Shown here: positions 1-6,103 of the stretch, one piece after another
How positions within the stretch are numbered: the stretch's first letter is position 1
Layout: each line of letters begins with the position of its first letter
NCBI GenBank assembly: GCA_050122535.1
Contig: JASFIT010000225.1
Coordinates: forward strand, 1-7,581
DNA: 7,581 bases
From: JASFEQ01 sp050122535
GTDB lineage: Bacteria; Desulfobacterota; DSM-4660; Desulfatiglandales; HGW-15
Reading direction: 5' to 3'
Notes under the pieces: generated by a model
Database searches by the model: none
The model's input: the letters and a program-made list of their open reading frames with translations, nothing else
What the model was told of the DNA's origin: nothing
Made by a program: the position numbers and the translations under genes

Positions 1-2
1 GA

Positions 3-1181
3 GTTAAGCGCTTGTTATTAGGGGCTTTGGCTTTTCTCATGATCTTTGCCATGACCTCAATGCCGGCCATCGCCAAAGAGCCCATCAAGATTGGCGTCGC
101 CTTTGCACTTCAAGGGCTCTGGAGCGACTGGTGCAAAAGGGATCTCATCGCCGTTGACATGGCCATGGAGAAGATCAATGCAGCAGGTGGGGTGAATGGC
201 ATGCCTTTTAAACCTATAATTTACGATACGGCGAGCAAGCCCACCGAAGCCGCCCGAGTCGTCAGGAAACTTGCCACAGACGACAAGGTGATGGCCATAC
301 TTGGTCCATTTTCCAGTTCTGAGTGTGAGGTGGCCTTTCCTGTGGGCAATCGGATAGGGATTGTCATGGTTGCTCAAGCATCTTCCAAGCCAGGCGTGGC
401 GAAGGTCAACCGGCCCTACGCCTTTCGTAACAAAGTGGATGAACTCAGATTGGCCATTCCCGCCATTATGAAATGGAAGAAATACTACAATATCAAGACC
501 GTTGCTATTGTCCATGATTCAAAGGATGCAGTCGGTCGCGCCCTGGGGACCATGGTCCTGCCCGGGGTCTGCAAGAAGCTGGGATTGAAAATCGTCAACG
601 CCCCTAAATATACCACATACACAACCAACGATTTTGACATGAGCCCGCAGGTCACGCGTCTTAAATCTATGGAGTTTGACGGTCTTGTATTTGGAGGCGT
701 CTATATGGATGGCGTCACCTTTATCAAAGAGGCTCGGCGGCAGGGTGTGAACCAGCCCATGGTGGGTGGAAACCCCCTCATGCACCTTAATTTCCCACGC
801 CGGGGCGGAAAGGCGGCTGAAGGGGTCTTCACGTCTTCTGAGTTCTACTACTGGATGCCCAAGCCGGAAGTTCAGGAATTTACCAAGGAATACGTGAAAA
901 GGGCCAAAAAGAAAGGGTTTGATCCGCCCTATCCCCTACAGTTTGATGTGAACGTCTACGATACCACTATGATGTTCGCACACATCATGAAGGAGAGGGG
1001 TGTCACGAATAAACCCGCTGACCTGGCCAAGGATCGGGAAAAGCTTATGAAGGGGTTGACAGAGATCAGAGACTTCCCGGGCCTGGCAAGCAGAATCTCA
1101 TTTAATCCACAAACTGGGGATGCAGATAAGCGAATTTACGTGGTCAAGGCCCAAGGCGGCGAATGGGTCCTCGTTGATTAA
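3..1181 (+). CDS. ABC transporter substrate-binding protein, LivK / Peripla_BP_6 type (5'-partial)
   Basis: Likely periplasmic receptor of a branched-chain-amino-acid-type (HAAT) ABC importer; it would bind a small amino acid, organic acid or aromatic acid and deliver it to a LivHMGF-like permease. A TTG at position 12 could serve as start, but the frame stays open to the edge and encodes Val-Lys-Arg just before it. That is the basic n-region a signal peptide needs, so the true start is probably left of the window. A hydrophobic stretch (LLLGALAFLMIFAM) and a likely signal-peptidase site after AIA (before KEPIKIGV) follow. The mature protein shows the family landmarks IKIGV near the N-terminus, INAAGGVNG, a VVRKLATDDKV helix and the ILGPFSSSE loop; the total of about 390 residues is normal. 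No permease or ATPase gene is visible, so they lie upstream or elsewhere. The next gene suggests an aromatic or related acid ligand, but this is inference. Confidence 0.9.
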   Translation, partial: VKRLLLGALAFLMIFAMTSMPAIAKEPIKIGVAFALQGLWSDWCKRDLIAVDMAMEKINAAGGVNGMPFKPIIYDTASKPTEAARVVRKLATDDKVMAILGPFSSSECEVAFPVGNRIGIVMVAQASSKPGVAKVNRPYAFRNKVDELRLAIPAIMKWKKYYNIKTVAIVHDSKDAVGRALGTMVLPGVCKKLGLKIVNAPKYTTYTTNDFDMSPQVTRLKSMEFDGLVFGGVYMDGVTFIKEARRQGVNQPMVGGNPLMHLNFPRRGGKAAEGVFTSSEFYYWMPKPEVQEFTKEYVKRAKKKGFDPPYPLQFDVNVYDTTMMFAHIMKERGVTNKPADLAKDREKLMKGLTEIRDFPGLASRISFNPQTGDADKRIYVVKAQGGEWVLVD

Positions 1182-1186
1182 TTTCA

Positions 1187-1223
1187 GATCCGCTCCTGTG
1201 AAAGTCCTTCACCGGAGCGGGTC
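1187..1223 (+). terminator. Strong 37-nt hairpin after the binding-protein gene, terminator-like
   Basis: Five bases after the stop codon, GATCCGCTCC pairs with GGAGCGGGTC (10 bp including one G-U). After a single T/C mismatch an inner stem GTGAA/TTCAC (5 bp) closes the pentaloop AGTCC. The stem is followed by AAAAATT rather than a U-run, so it is not a textbook intrinsic terminator. A second weak stem (GAAAT/ATTTC, 1231-1246) leads directly into a U-rich pyrimidine tract at 1243-1265, which could complete termination. Alternatively the hairpin protects the mRNA 3' end from exonucleases. The fold is seen in the sequence; the function is inferred. Confidence 0.6.
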
Positions 1224-1242
1224 AAAAATTGAAATCGCGCTA

Positions 1243-1265
1243 TTTCCCTTTTTCTTTTTTCCCCT
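1243..1265 (+). other. 23-nt uninterrupted pyrimidine tract in the 238-bp gap
   Basis: All 23 bases are C or T, with T5 and T6 runs, on the strand that would be transcribed after the binding-protein gene. It starts 19 nt after the 37-nt hairpin and overlaps the right arm of a weak 5-bp stem. It may supply the U-rich part of a composite terminator or help Rho loading. The rest of the gap (1266-1406) shows no convincing promoter or RNA element; an AC-rich, CCAATTGG-containing stretch at 1291-1323 has no clear meaning. Confidence 0.35.
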
Positions 1266-1419
1266 GATACCCTCTTCACATCATGGCCTACCAATTGGAA
1301 AAATTATTCACACCCCTTATTGGTCCTATCCCGACTGTTGCAATCAGAAAAACAGGAGATGAGAGGGTAAGCTCCAAGCAGGCGAAACGCAAATTCTTTT
1401 CTGAGCGGGAGGAAGTCTT

Positions 1420-2805
1420 ATGGCGGACCTACATTCCTTTCTTGAATCCCATCTAACGGAATACATCTATATAGAGAAGCCAGTGAAGCTGGAACAAGTG
1501 GGTGCACTGGTCGCACAGGCTGATGATACGATTCTCTTTGATAACATTGAGGGATATCCGGAGTATCGTCTCGTGGACCAGCTCTTTGTCAATCGAAAGG
1601 CCCAAGCCCGAGTGCTTGGATGCGAACCGAGCCGCGTGGTAAAGCGGTTGACTGAAGTGATTCAGAAAGGACCGATGTCGCTTAAGGAGGTGGAAGACGC
1701 ACCCTGCCAGGAAAGGGTGTTCACAGGCGATGACATCGATCTGAATAAGCTGCCGATCGTTCGTCACACCGAACTGGATCCCTATCCCTACGCCACGGGC
1801 TTTGCGGTGCACGTTGACCCGGATACGGGGCAGTCTAATGCCATGTTCCCCAGGTCAGGTGTTCTTAGCCGTAACGAGATGGTCACCTCCTATGTTACGC
1901 CAACGGCCAACAAGATCCTCGCAAAACACAAGGCAACGAACACGCCCATGCCGCAGGCCCTTGTGATCGGAGCCCATCCGGGCTGGGAGCTCGCCGCTTG
2001 CTATTCACACCCACACCTTGGTTGGTATGAGCTGGAGTTATTTGAGGCGATCACAGGTGAAGTTGGGGAAATCACAAAATGCAAGACCGTCGACCTCTAT
2101 GTGCCGGCAGATGCCTCCATCGTGATTGAAGGCTGGGTGAGTCCCACCCGGACCGAGCAAGACGGTCCCAACCCCGGCCCTAATATGCTCTTTTGTCCCT
2201 ACAAGATGGAGCAGCCCGTGTTCGAGGTGACAGCCATCACCATGCGAAAAAATCCCGTCTATCGCCACACCCAGGTGACGCCTTTCACAGATCACCAGGA
2301 AATGCCTCGTCTTTTTCACGAGGCCATCATTATGGAACGCCTCCAATCCATGGGGTTGGAGGTACACGATGTGCACTTCCCGCAGGGCGGCGCTGCCCAA
2401 GTGGTCATTCTTCAGGTGAGCCCAGCCTTTGACGGGCAGATCACGGATGGTCTTCTTTCAGCCCTATGGGGGCCCTGGGCCAATATGAAGATGGCCATAG
2501 CCGTGGATCCAGACATCGACATATACGACTACCGCGACGTGCAGTATGCCCTTGCCACCCGGGTAGATCCGAGCAAGGATGTCATGATCATCCACAATGC
2601 CCGTATCTGGCCCTTTGACCCGAGTGCCACACCGGTGGAAGGGGCCTTTCCGCATACCCCAGAAACGAGACTTCCTTCGATCGTGGGTAAATGGGGGATT
2701 GACGCGACTAAACCGGTTCCTTATCGATCAGAGGAGAGGAAGAACTATGAGCGGGCATGGCCCATTGGCTGGGGCGAGATCAAGTTAGAGGATTACCTGG
2801 ACTGA
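1420..2805 (+). CDS. UbiD-family decarboxylase (prenylated-FMN type), divergent active site
   Basis: Predicted cytoplasmic enzyme of the UbiD family, which reversibly (de)carboxylates aromatic or alpha,beta-unsaturated acids with prenylated FMN. Its 461 residues match the usual 450-500. Family landmarks in order: PMPQALVIGAHPGWELAA (177-193), the VDLYVPADASIVIEG strand-loop (224-238), QPVFEVTAITMRKNPVYRH (265-283), and the C-terminal AVDPDIDIYDYRDVQYALATR (361-381) and KWGIDATKP (424-432) segments. The usual catalytic block E-G-P-[FY]-G-[E/D] is replaced at 248-253 by D-G-P-N-P-G: Asp stands for the first Glu and the second acid is missing, although D291 and E294 lie downstream. The start is supported by GGGAGGA seven bases before ATG. 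The gene ends in TGA followed by TAA, and the EthD-like gene follows 19 bp later, so the two are very likely co-transcribed. UbiX, which makes the cofactor, is not in the window. Substrate unknown; a role in ubiquinone synthesis is unlikely in this context. Confidence 0.9.
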   Translation: MADLHSFLESHLTEYIYIEKPVKLEQVGALVAQADDTILFDNIEGYPEYRLVDQLFVNRKAQARVLGCEPSRVVKRLTEVIQKGPMSLKEVEDAPCQERVFTGDDIDLNKLPIVRHTELDPYPYATGFAVHVDPDTGQSNAMFPRSGVLSRNEMVTSYVTPTANKILAKHKATNTPMPQALVIGAHPGWELAACYSHPHLGWYELELFEAITGEVGEITKCKTVDLYVPADASIVIEGWVSPTRTEQDGPNPGPNMLFCPYKMEQPVFEVTAITMRKNPVYRHTQVTPFTDHQEMPRLFHEAIIMERLQSMGLEVHDVHFPQGGAAQVVILQVSPAFDGQITDGLLSALWGPWANMKMAIAVDPDIDIYDYRDVQYALATRVDPSKDVMIIHNARIWPFDPSATPVEGAFPHTPETRLPSIVGKWGIDATKPVPYRSEERKNYERAWPIGWGEIKLEDYLD

Positions 2806-2824
2806 TAAGGAGAGGAGACAACAG

Positions 2825-3136
2825 ATGAGTGCAGGGTTTCTGGTCATCTACGAAGGACAACCCGAAGATCGTGAGGCGTTTCTTCGTTACTATGTGGAAA
2901 AACATGTTCCTCTTGTCTGGAAATTTCCGAAGATTCGCCGTTTTGAAATAGAACAGGGGATTGATGGCGGTGATTTCTTTATGATCGCACGTCTTACCTT
3001 TGATAGCATTGAAGATCTCCGTGTCGCCATTAGTTCGAAGGAGCGGGAGCGGGCGCGCGCTGATATGAAGAATTTCCCTCCTTTTAAGGGCGCGGTGCGC
3101 CGACAGGCCGTGGAGATCATGGATATGCCCCGCTAG
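2825..3136 (+). CDS. EthD-like dimeric alpha/beta-barrel protein
   Basis: Small cytoplasmic protein of 103 residues, the normal size of a single EthD / dimeric alpha-beta barrel domain. The beta strand GFLVIYEG (4-11), the helix with FLRYYVEKHVPLV (19-31, carrying the conserved His of these proteins), IRRFEIEQG (37-45), FFMIARLTFDSIEDL (51-65) and the final strand RRQAVEIMD (92-100) follow the family layout. Known relatives accompany oxidative or aromatic catabolic enzymes; EthD itself is needed for ETBE breakdown but has no settled reaction. Others in the fold are isomerases, cyclases or dehalogenation helpers. A purine-rich Shine-Dalgarno (AAGGAGAGGAG) precedes the ATG, and the gap to the UbiD-like gene is only 19 bp, which argues for one operon and a shared pathway. 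It may isomerise, hydrate or shield the decarboxylation product, which is inference. Confidence 0.8.
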   Translation: MSAGFLVIYEGQPEDREAFLRYYVEKHVPLVWKFPKIRRFEIEQGIDGGDFFMIARLTFDSIEDLRVAISSKERERARADMKNFPPFKGAVRRQAVEIMDMPR

Positions 3137-3170
3137 GCAAACTAAGTAACGTTGAAATTAACAAGGCAAG

Positions 3171-3188
3171 GGAGAGATGCTTCTCTCC
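3171..3188 (+). other. Perfect 7-bp hairpin in the spacer before the RdhA-like gene
   Basis: GGAGAGA pairs perfectly with TCTCTCC around the tetraloop TGCT, 34 bp after the EthD-like stop codon. No U-run follows, so it is not a classical intrinsic terminator. It may be a processing or stability element that sets the level of the downstream gene relative to the upstream pair, or an attenuator. The fold is seen; the role is inferred. Confidence 0.5.
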
Positions 3189-3190
3189 AT

Positions 3191-3214
3191 TACTCCAATA
3201 CTCCAATACTCCAA
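3191..3214 (+). repeat. Three perfect tandem copies of TACTCCAA
   Basis: The 8-bp unit TACTCCAA occurs three times head to tail with no mismatch, starting two bases after the hairpin and ending 26 bp before the Shine-Dalgarno of the RdhA-like gene. The period of 8 is not a multiple of three and the stretch is non-coding. It could be a slippage-prone microsatellite-like tract, a set of protein-binding sites, or part of a genome-wide intergenic repeat. Confidence 0.85.
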
Positions 3215-3252
3215 CACGCCAAAGATCTTTCCCGCACAAAAAGGAGGACTCT

Positions 3253-4533
3253 ATGTCCGTTGCTGTATCTCTAAAAGGAGCGTATTACAGGCGCGTCGGA
3301 ATCAAGGAGCTTTCTGAGCCTACGTACAAACGGGATATCATTGAGCCCCTCTCCCGGTACAGTGAGAAGATGACGCCGCTCTCCCGTGGCTACGTGCCAC
3401 CTGGGGGGTGGCAGGACGAGTTTCTTGAAACCCTTGTCCCGAACGTGGGAAAGCAGGGCCCCGTCCCTCGTAACGAACCTGGATATACGCAAATAGACCT
3501 GGCACAGCGGATTGCTGGGTTCCACTGTGCCATGGCCACCAACTGCCATACGGGCAATTGGACGCGTGTTCCGCTCACGGAGAAACTGGGTTGTTTTTAT
3601 GACTGGGAAGGACCGTGGAGCCCGGGCTTTATTGGATTGCCCTGGAACCCAGAAAAAATGCCAGTTGAGGACCCAGGTGAAATGTCGGAAGTGGTTAAAG
3701 ACACGGCCTTGTTCCTGGGTGCAAGTCTGGTAGGTGTAACGGAGCTTAATTGGGATTGGGTCTACAAACCGGGATGGGAACGCTACGGGCACAAAGAAAT
3801 AGATTTGGACAACACGCTTTCCCCCTCCATCAAATACGCCGTGGTCATGGCCATAGAGACGAATTATGATTATGTGAGCCATGCACCCACAGCCAAGGCG
3901 AGTGCTGCGGCCGGTCTGGGCTACTCCAAAATGGCCTTTCTGGCCCCGTCTCTGGCCAAATTCATTGCTTCTCTTGGTTATGAGGCCATCGCATGTGGAA
4001 ACGATACCGCCTTGAGTATTCCTTTGGCCGTGGACGCGGGGTTGGGGCAATTGGCGCGGTTCGGTGCAATCATTACGCCCGAATTCGGGCCAAGGGTGAG
4101 GTTGTGCAAAGTCCTTACCGATCTTCCTCTAACACCGACGGCGCCCATCGATTTTGGCGTCACAGAATTTTGCGATGTTTGCGACAAGTGTGCAGAATAC
4201 TGCCCGTCACAGGCCATTCTATACGGCAGGAGGACCCATAAGGCACGGACCCCTTCAACCAACCCGGGCTTATTGAAATGGCCCTTGGATGGAGAGAAAT
4301 GCTTTCGGTTCTGGTACGTGAATGGCGCAAAGACGGACCAGGGCATGTACCATATTGACTGCTATCAATGCATCAATGTGTGCCCCTTCAACAAAAAGCC
4401 AGGCTTTATCCATGACATGGTCAGATGGTCCATAAGAAAAAAGGCCTCTGCCCTCAACCATTTTTGGCGCTTTAGCGATGATGTTTTCTACCAGCCCAGA
4501 TATAAGACAGGGAAGCACGCGAAGTCCGAATAG
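3253..4533 (+). CDS. Reductive-dehalogenase-like corrinoid/4Fe-4S protein, no Tat signal
   Basis: Predicted cytoplasmic, cobalamin-dependent reductase of the RdhA family, which removes halogen (or another leaving group) from organic substrates. The family core AGLGQLARFGAIITPEFGPR (262-281), VLTDLPL and FGVTEFCDVC is very clear. The first cluster motif is C307-x2-C310-x2-C313-x3-C317-P; the second uses C350, C370, C373 and C377. Y224, N250 and R283 have the same spacing (26 and 33 residues) as active-site Tyr246, Asn272 and Arg305 of PceA, so the reductive site looks intact. The protein is 426 residues long and begins without a hydrophobic leader: R13-R14 is followed by charged residues, so it is not a Tat substrate. 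There is no RdhB gene nearby and no fused ferredoxin-reductase domain as in NpRdhA or BhbA, so an external electron donor is needed. The start is fixed by AAGGAGG five bases upstream. Relation to QueG-type reductases is possible, but the RdhA core fits better. Confidence 0.87.
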   Translation: MSVAVSLKGAYYRRVGIKELSEPTYKRDIIEPLSRYSEKMTPLSRGYVPPGGWQDEFLETLVPNVGKQGPVPRNEPGYTQIDLAQRIAGFHCAMATNCHTGNWTRVPLTEKLGCFYDWEGPWSPGFIGLPWNPEKMPVEDPGEMSEVVKDTALFLGASLVGVTELNWDWVYKPGWERYGHKEIDLDNTLSPSIKYAVVMAIETNYDYVSHAPTAKASAAAGLGYSKMAFLAPSLAKFIASLGYEAIACGNDTALSIPLAVDAGLGQLARFGAIITPEFGPRVRLCKVLTDLPLTPTAPIDFGVTEFCDVCDKCAEYCPSQAILYGRRTHKARTPSTNPGLLKWPLDGEKCFRFWYVNGAKTDQGMYHIDCYQCINVCPFNKKPGFIHDMVRWSIRKKASALNHFWRFSDDVFYQPRYKTGKHAKSE

Positions 4534-4595
4534 CTGGAGAGAGCCTCCCTCAAACATACCATTTCGAACCTCTCCTCCCGTGGACCTCTCAATAT

Positions 4596-5507
4596 CTACC
4601 TTTCCAATTCCGTTTCAGTCTTGGGTTGGCGGTTGACCAAGACCATCCCTATGCTGACCAAAACGAGGGCAACGATAAGGTTGGTACCAATGATCTCACC
4701 CAAAATAAGGGCTCCGCTCAAGAGCACGCCAAAGACGGGGGTGAAAAAGGAAAAGGCGTGCAACAGACTGACAGGGTACCGGTGGATAAGCTCGAACCAG
4801 ACGAGGTAGCTGAGGAAAGCAACGATGATGCATTGGTAAAACAGGGAAAAGCCTCCAAACATAGAGATGTTGGAAAAGGTGGGGTCTTCCAGCATGAAAC
4901 TCATGAAGAGCAATAGAGGCGCTGAAAAGAAGACCTGGTAGAAAAGGGTCTGCAAGGGCACGGTCTGGTAGGCCAGAAACCTCTTTACGTACAGGGTGGT
5001 GGCTGCCCACACCACGCCGGCAGCCAGGGCCAAGAGATCGCCAGGCAAAGCGCTGAAGGAGAAAGAGCCCAGTTCCTTGGAAAATAGGGCCACTACGCCC
5101 GCAAAGGCAAGGACGAGGCCCCCCGCCTTCCAGGGATTGAGGCGATCCCCTTTCAGGAAGAGATGGGCACCAAGGGCCACGAAGAAAGGGGCAGTGTAAA
5201 GGAGAACATACATCCTTGAGGCAAGTGTGTACTTGAGGCCCACATAAACAAGAGCGAACTCCAGTCCGAAGAGAAGCCCCACCATGATTCCGTGGAGGAG
5301 GATGTGCCTAGACGGAAAGACGGCAATGCCTTTAGCTTTCATCCAAATGTAGAGGCAGGCGCTGGCCACCAGAGAGCGCAGGCCAGCCATGAAAAGGGGC
5401 TCCAGCTCGCGAAATGTGATCTTAACAATAGCCCAGTTGGTCCCCCAGGTCAGGGCACAGAGCAGGAGAATGGCAATGGGTTGCCAGCGAAGTTGGGCTC
5501 GGTACAT
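4596..5507 (-). CDS. EamA/DMT-family ten-helix membrane transporter
   Basis: Inner-membrane protein of the drug/metabolite transporter superfamily, usually exporters of amino acids, metabolites or toxic compounds. Its 303 residues and about ten hydrophobic segments (roughly 10-28, 37-57, 70-90, 97-117, 128-143, 155-175, 187-205, 220-240, 249-269, 273-291) match two tandem EamA repeats. The first helix carries the typical LTWGTNWAIVK motif, the end of repeat one has WKAGGLVLAFAGVVAL, and repeat two ends with FFTPVFGVLLSGALILGE, a common family signature. The tail is short and charged. The gene faces the RdhA-like gene tail to tail with 62 bp between. It lies 60 bp downstream of the bifunctional-nuclease gene and may be read from that promoter. 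Its only Shine-Dalgarno candidate, AGGA eight bases before ATG, sits inside one arm of an inverted repeat. Substrate cannot be predicted. Confidence 0.9.
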   Translation of the reverse strand: MYRAQLRWQPIAILLLCALTWGTNWAIVKITFRELEPLFMAGLRSLVASACLYIWMKAKGIAVFPSRHILLHGIMVGLLFGLEFALVYVGLKYTLASRMYVLLYTAPFFVALGAHLFLKGDRLNPWKAGGLVLAFAGVVALFSKELGSFSFSALPGDLLALAAGVVWAATTLYVKRFLAYQTVPLQTLFYQVFFSAPLLLFMSFMLEDPTFSNISMFGGFSLFYQCIIVAFLSYLVWFELIHRYPVSLLHAFSFFTPVFGVLLSGALILGEIIGTNLIVALVLVSIGMVLVNRQPKTETELER

Positions 5508-5513
5508 GAAAGC

Positions 5514-5556
5514 TATCCTGCTTGAGATTGAAAGAGGGTCGGATTAAGGCAGGATA
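5514..5556 (-). promoter_or_regulatory. Inverted repeat sequestering the EamA ribosome binding site
   Basis: In the leader of the transporter mRNA, TATCCTGC (5549-5556) is a perfect complement of GCAGGATA (5514-5521); with one bulged C, two further A-U pairs extend the stem inward. The right arm contains AGGA, the only plausible Shine-Dalgarno for the ATG at 5507. The 27-nt loop is long and no U-run follows, so a translational switch is a more natural reading than a terminator. A dyad bound by a regulator as DNA is another option. The role is inferred. Confidence 0.4.
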
Positions 5557-5567
5557 TGAAGATACCT

Positions 5568-6023
5568 CTAAAACTTCACACTTTTTACAAGCCCCTCATA
5601 TTCTTTGACTTCTTCCTGAGTAAGCTTGCGGCGAAATAAATCCTGGCGGACCAAAATGGGGACCTTCCTATTCAGGGCAAGCGCTACCGCATCGCTGGGT
5701 CTGCTGTCAATAGCATGCTCTTCCCCATTGGCACGCAAGATCACGTGGGCATAAAAGGTCTCTTGCTGCATGTCGTGGATCTCGATGCGAAGGAACTCCA
5801 TTTGAAGTTTGTCCATGATACTCAGGTAAAGTTCATGAGTTAGAGGGCGTTTTGGTTCAACCAGGCCTTTCTCCTTGGCAATGGCGGCAAATTCCGCATC
5901 GCCAACGAACATCATGAAATAGCGCTCTGCCTCCGCATCTTCTTTGAGAACGACCATATTCCCCCTATTGGGATCGGACTCAAGATGAACTTCAGTTATG
6001 GAGATCATTTCATCAGATGTCAT
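5568..6023 (-). CDS. Bifunctional nuclease family protein (BFN / DUF151)
   Basis: Small cytoplasmic protein of 151 residues with the BFN (DUF151) domain. The hallmark DSRPSDAVALAL (106-117) is intact, preceded by FYAHVILRANGEEHAI (90-105) and followed by VPILVRQDLF (121-130); the N-terminal half has VVLKEDAEAERYFMMFVGDAEFAAIA. Plant members show RNase and DNase activity; the bacterial role is not established. Some bacterial relatives carry a C-terminal UVR motif, which is absent here; the protein ends soon after an acidic helix. The ATG at 6023 is preferred because GAGAGG lies seven bases upstream; a second Met at residue 6 has no Shine-Dalgarno. A sigma70-like promoter is present in the 80-bp gap after the Lon-related gene, so it can be expressed apart from that gene. 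Confidence 0.9.
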   Translation of the reverse strand: MTSDEMISITEVHLESDPNRGNMVVLKEDAEAERYFMMFVGDAEFAAIAKEKGLVEPKRPLTHELYLSIMDKLQMEFLRIEIHDMQQETFYAHVILRANGEEHAIDSRPSDAVALALNRKVPILVRQDLFRRKLTQEEVKEYEGLVKSVKF

Positions 6024-6052
6024 CTCGTAACCTCTCAGCTCCTCATGTGATC

Positions 6053-6081
6053 CTTGTAAACATTCATCGGGTATCCGTCAA
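6053..6081 (-). promoter_or_regulatory. Sigma70-like promoter for the BFN gene
   Basis: On the minus strand TTGACG (6076-6081, five of six matches to TTGACA) is separated by exactly 17 bp from TACAAG (6053-6058, four of six matches to TATAAT). A start near 6046 would give a leader of about 22 nt holding the GAGAGG ribosome binding site just before ATG at 6023. Box quality, spacing and position agree, but it is unproven. Confidence 0.5.
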
Positions 6082-6103
6082 CCCATATAAACAAAAAATA
6101 GTC

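Noticed and set aside
1321..1342. Sigma54 promoter (GG ... TTGCA) before the UbiD-like gene
   Set aside because: The GG and GC elements are 16 bp apart instead of the 10 required; no good sigma70 boxes were found in the gap either.
1120..1362. 80-codon frame overlapping the end of the binding-protein gene
   Set aside because: It starts inside a well-supported gene in another frame, runs through the hairpin and pyrimidine tract, and has no recognisable protein character.
1354..1372. Mini-ORF (ATG AGA GGG TAA) ahead of the UbiD-like gene as a leader peptide
   Set aside because: The AGGAG directly abuts the ATG, leaving no spacer for initiation, and a three-codon frame is easily random.
3283..3318. 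Twin arginine (R13-R14) in YYRRVGIKEL of the RdhA-like protein as a Tat signal
   Set aside because: It is followed by charged residues (ELSEPTYKRD) with no hydrophobic region or AxA cleavage site, so it does not make a Tat leader.
3271..4050. 259-codon open frame on the minus strand inside the RdhA-like gene
   Set aside because: It lies wholly antisense to a gene with strong family motifs, its translation resembles no family I recognise, and no ribosome binding site supports it.
4536..4575. GGAGAG/CTCTCC inverted repeat between the convergent genes as a bidirectional terminator
   Set aside because: Only six pairs, with a 28-nt loop and no U-run on either strand, so it is too weak to call.
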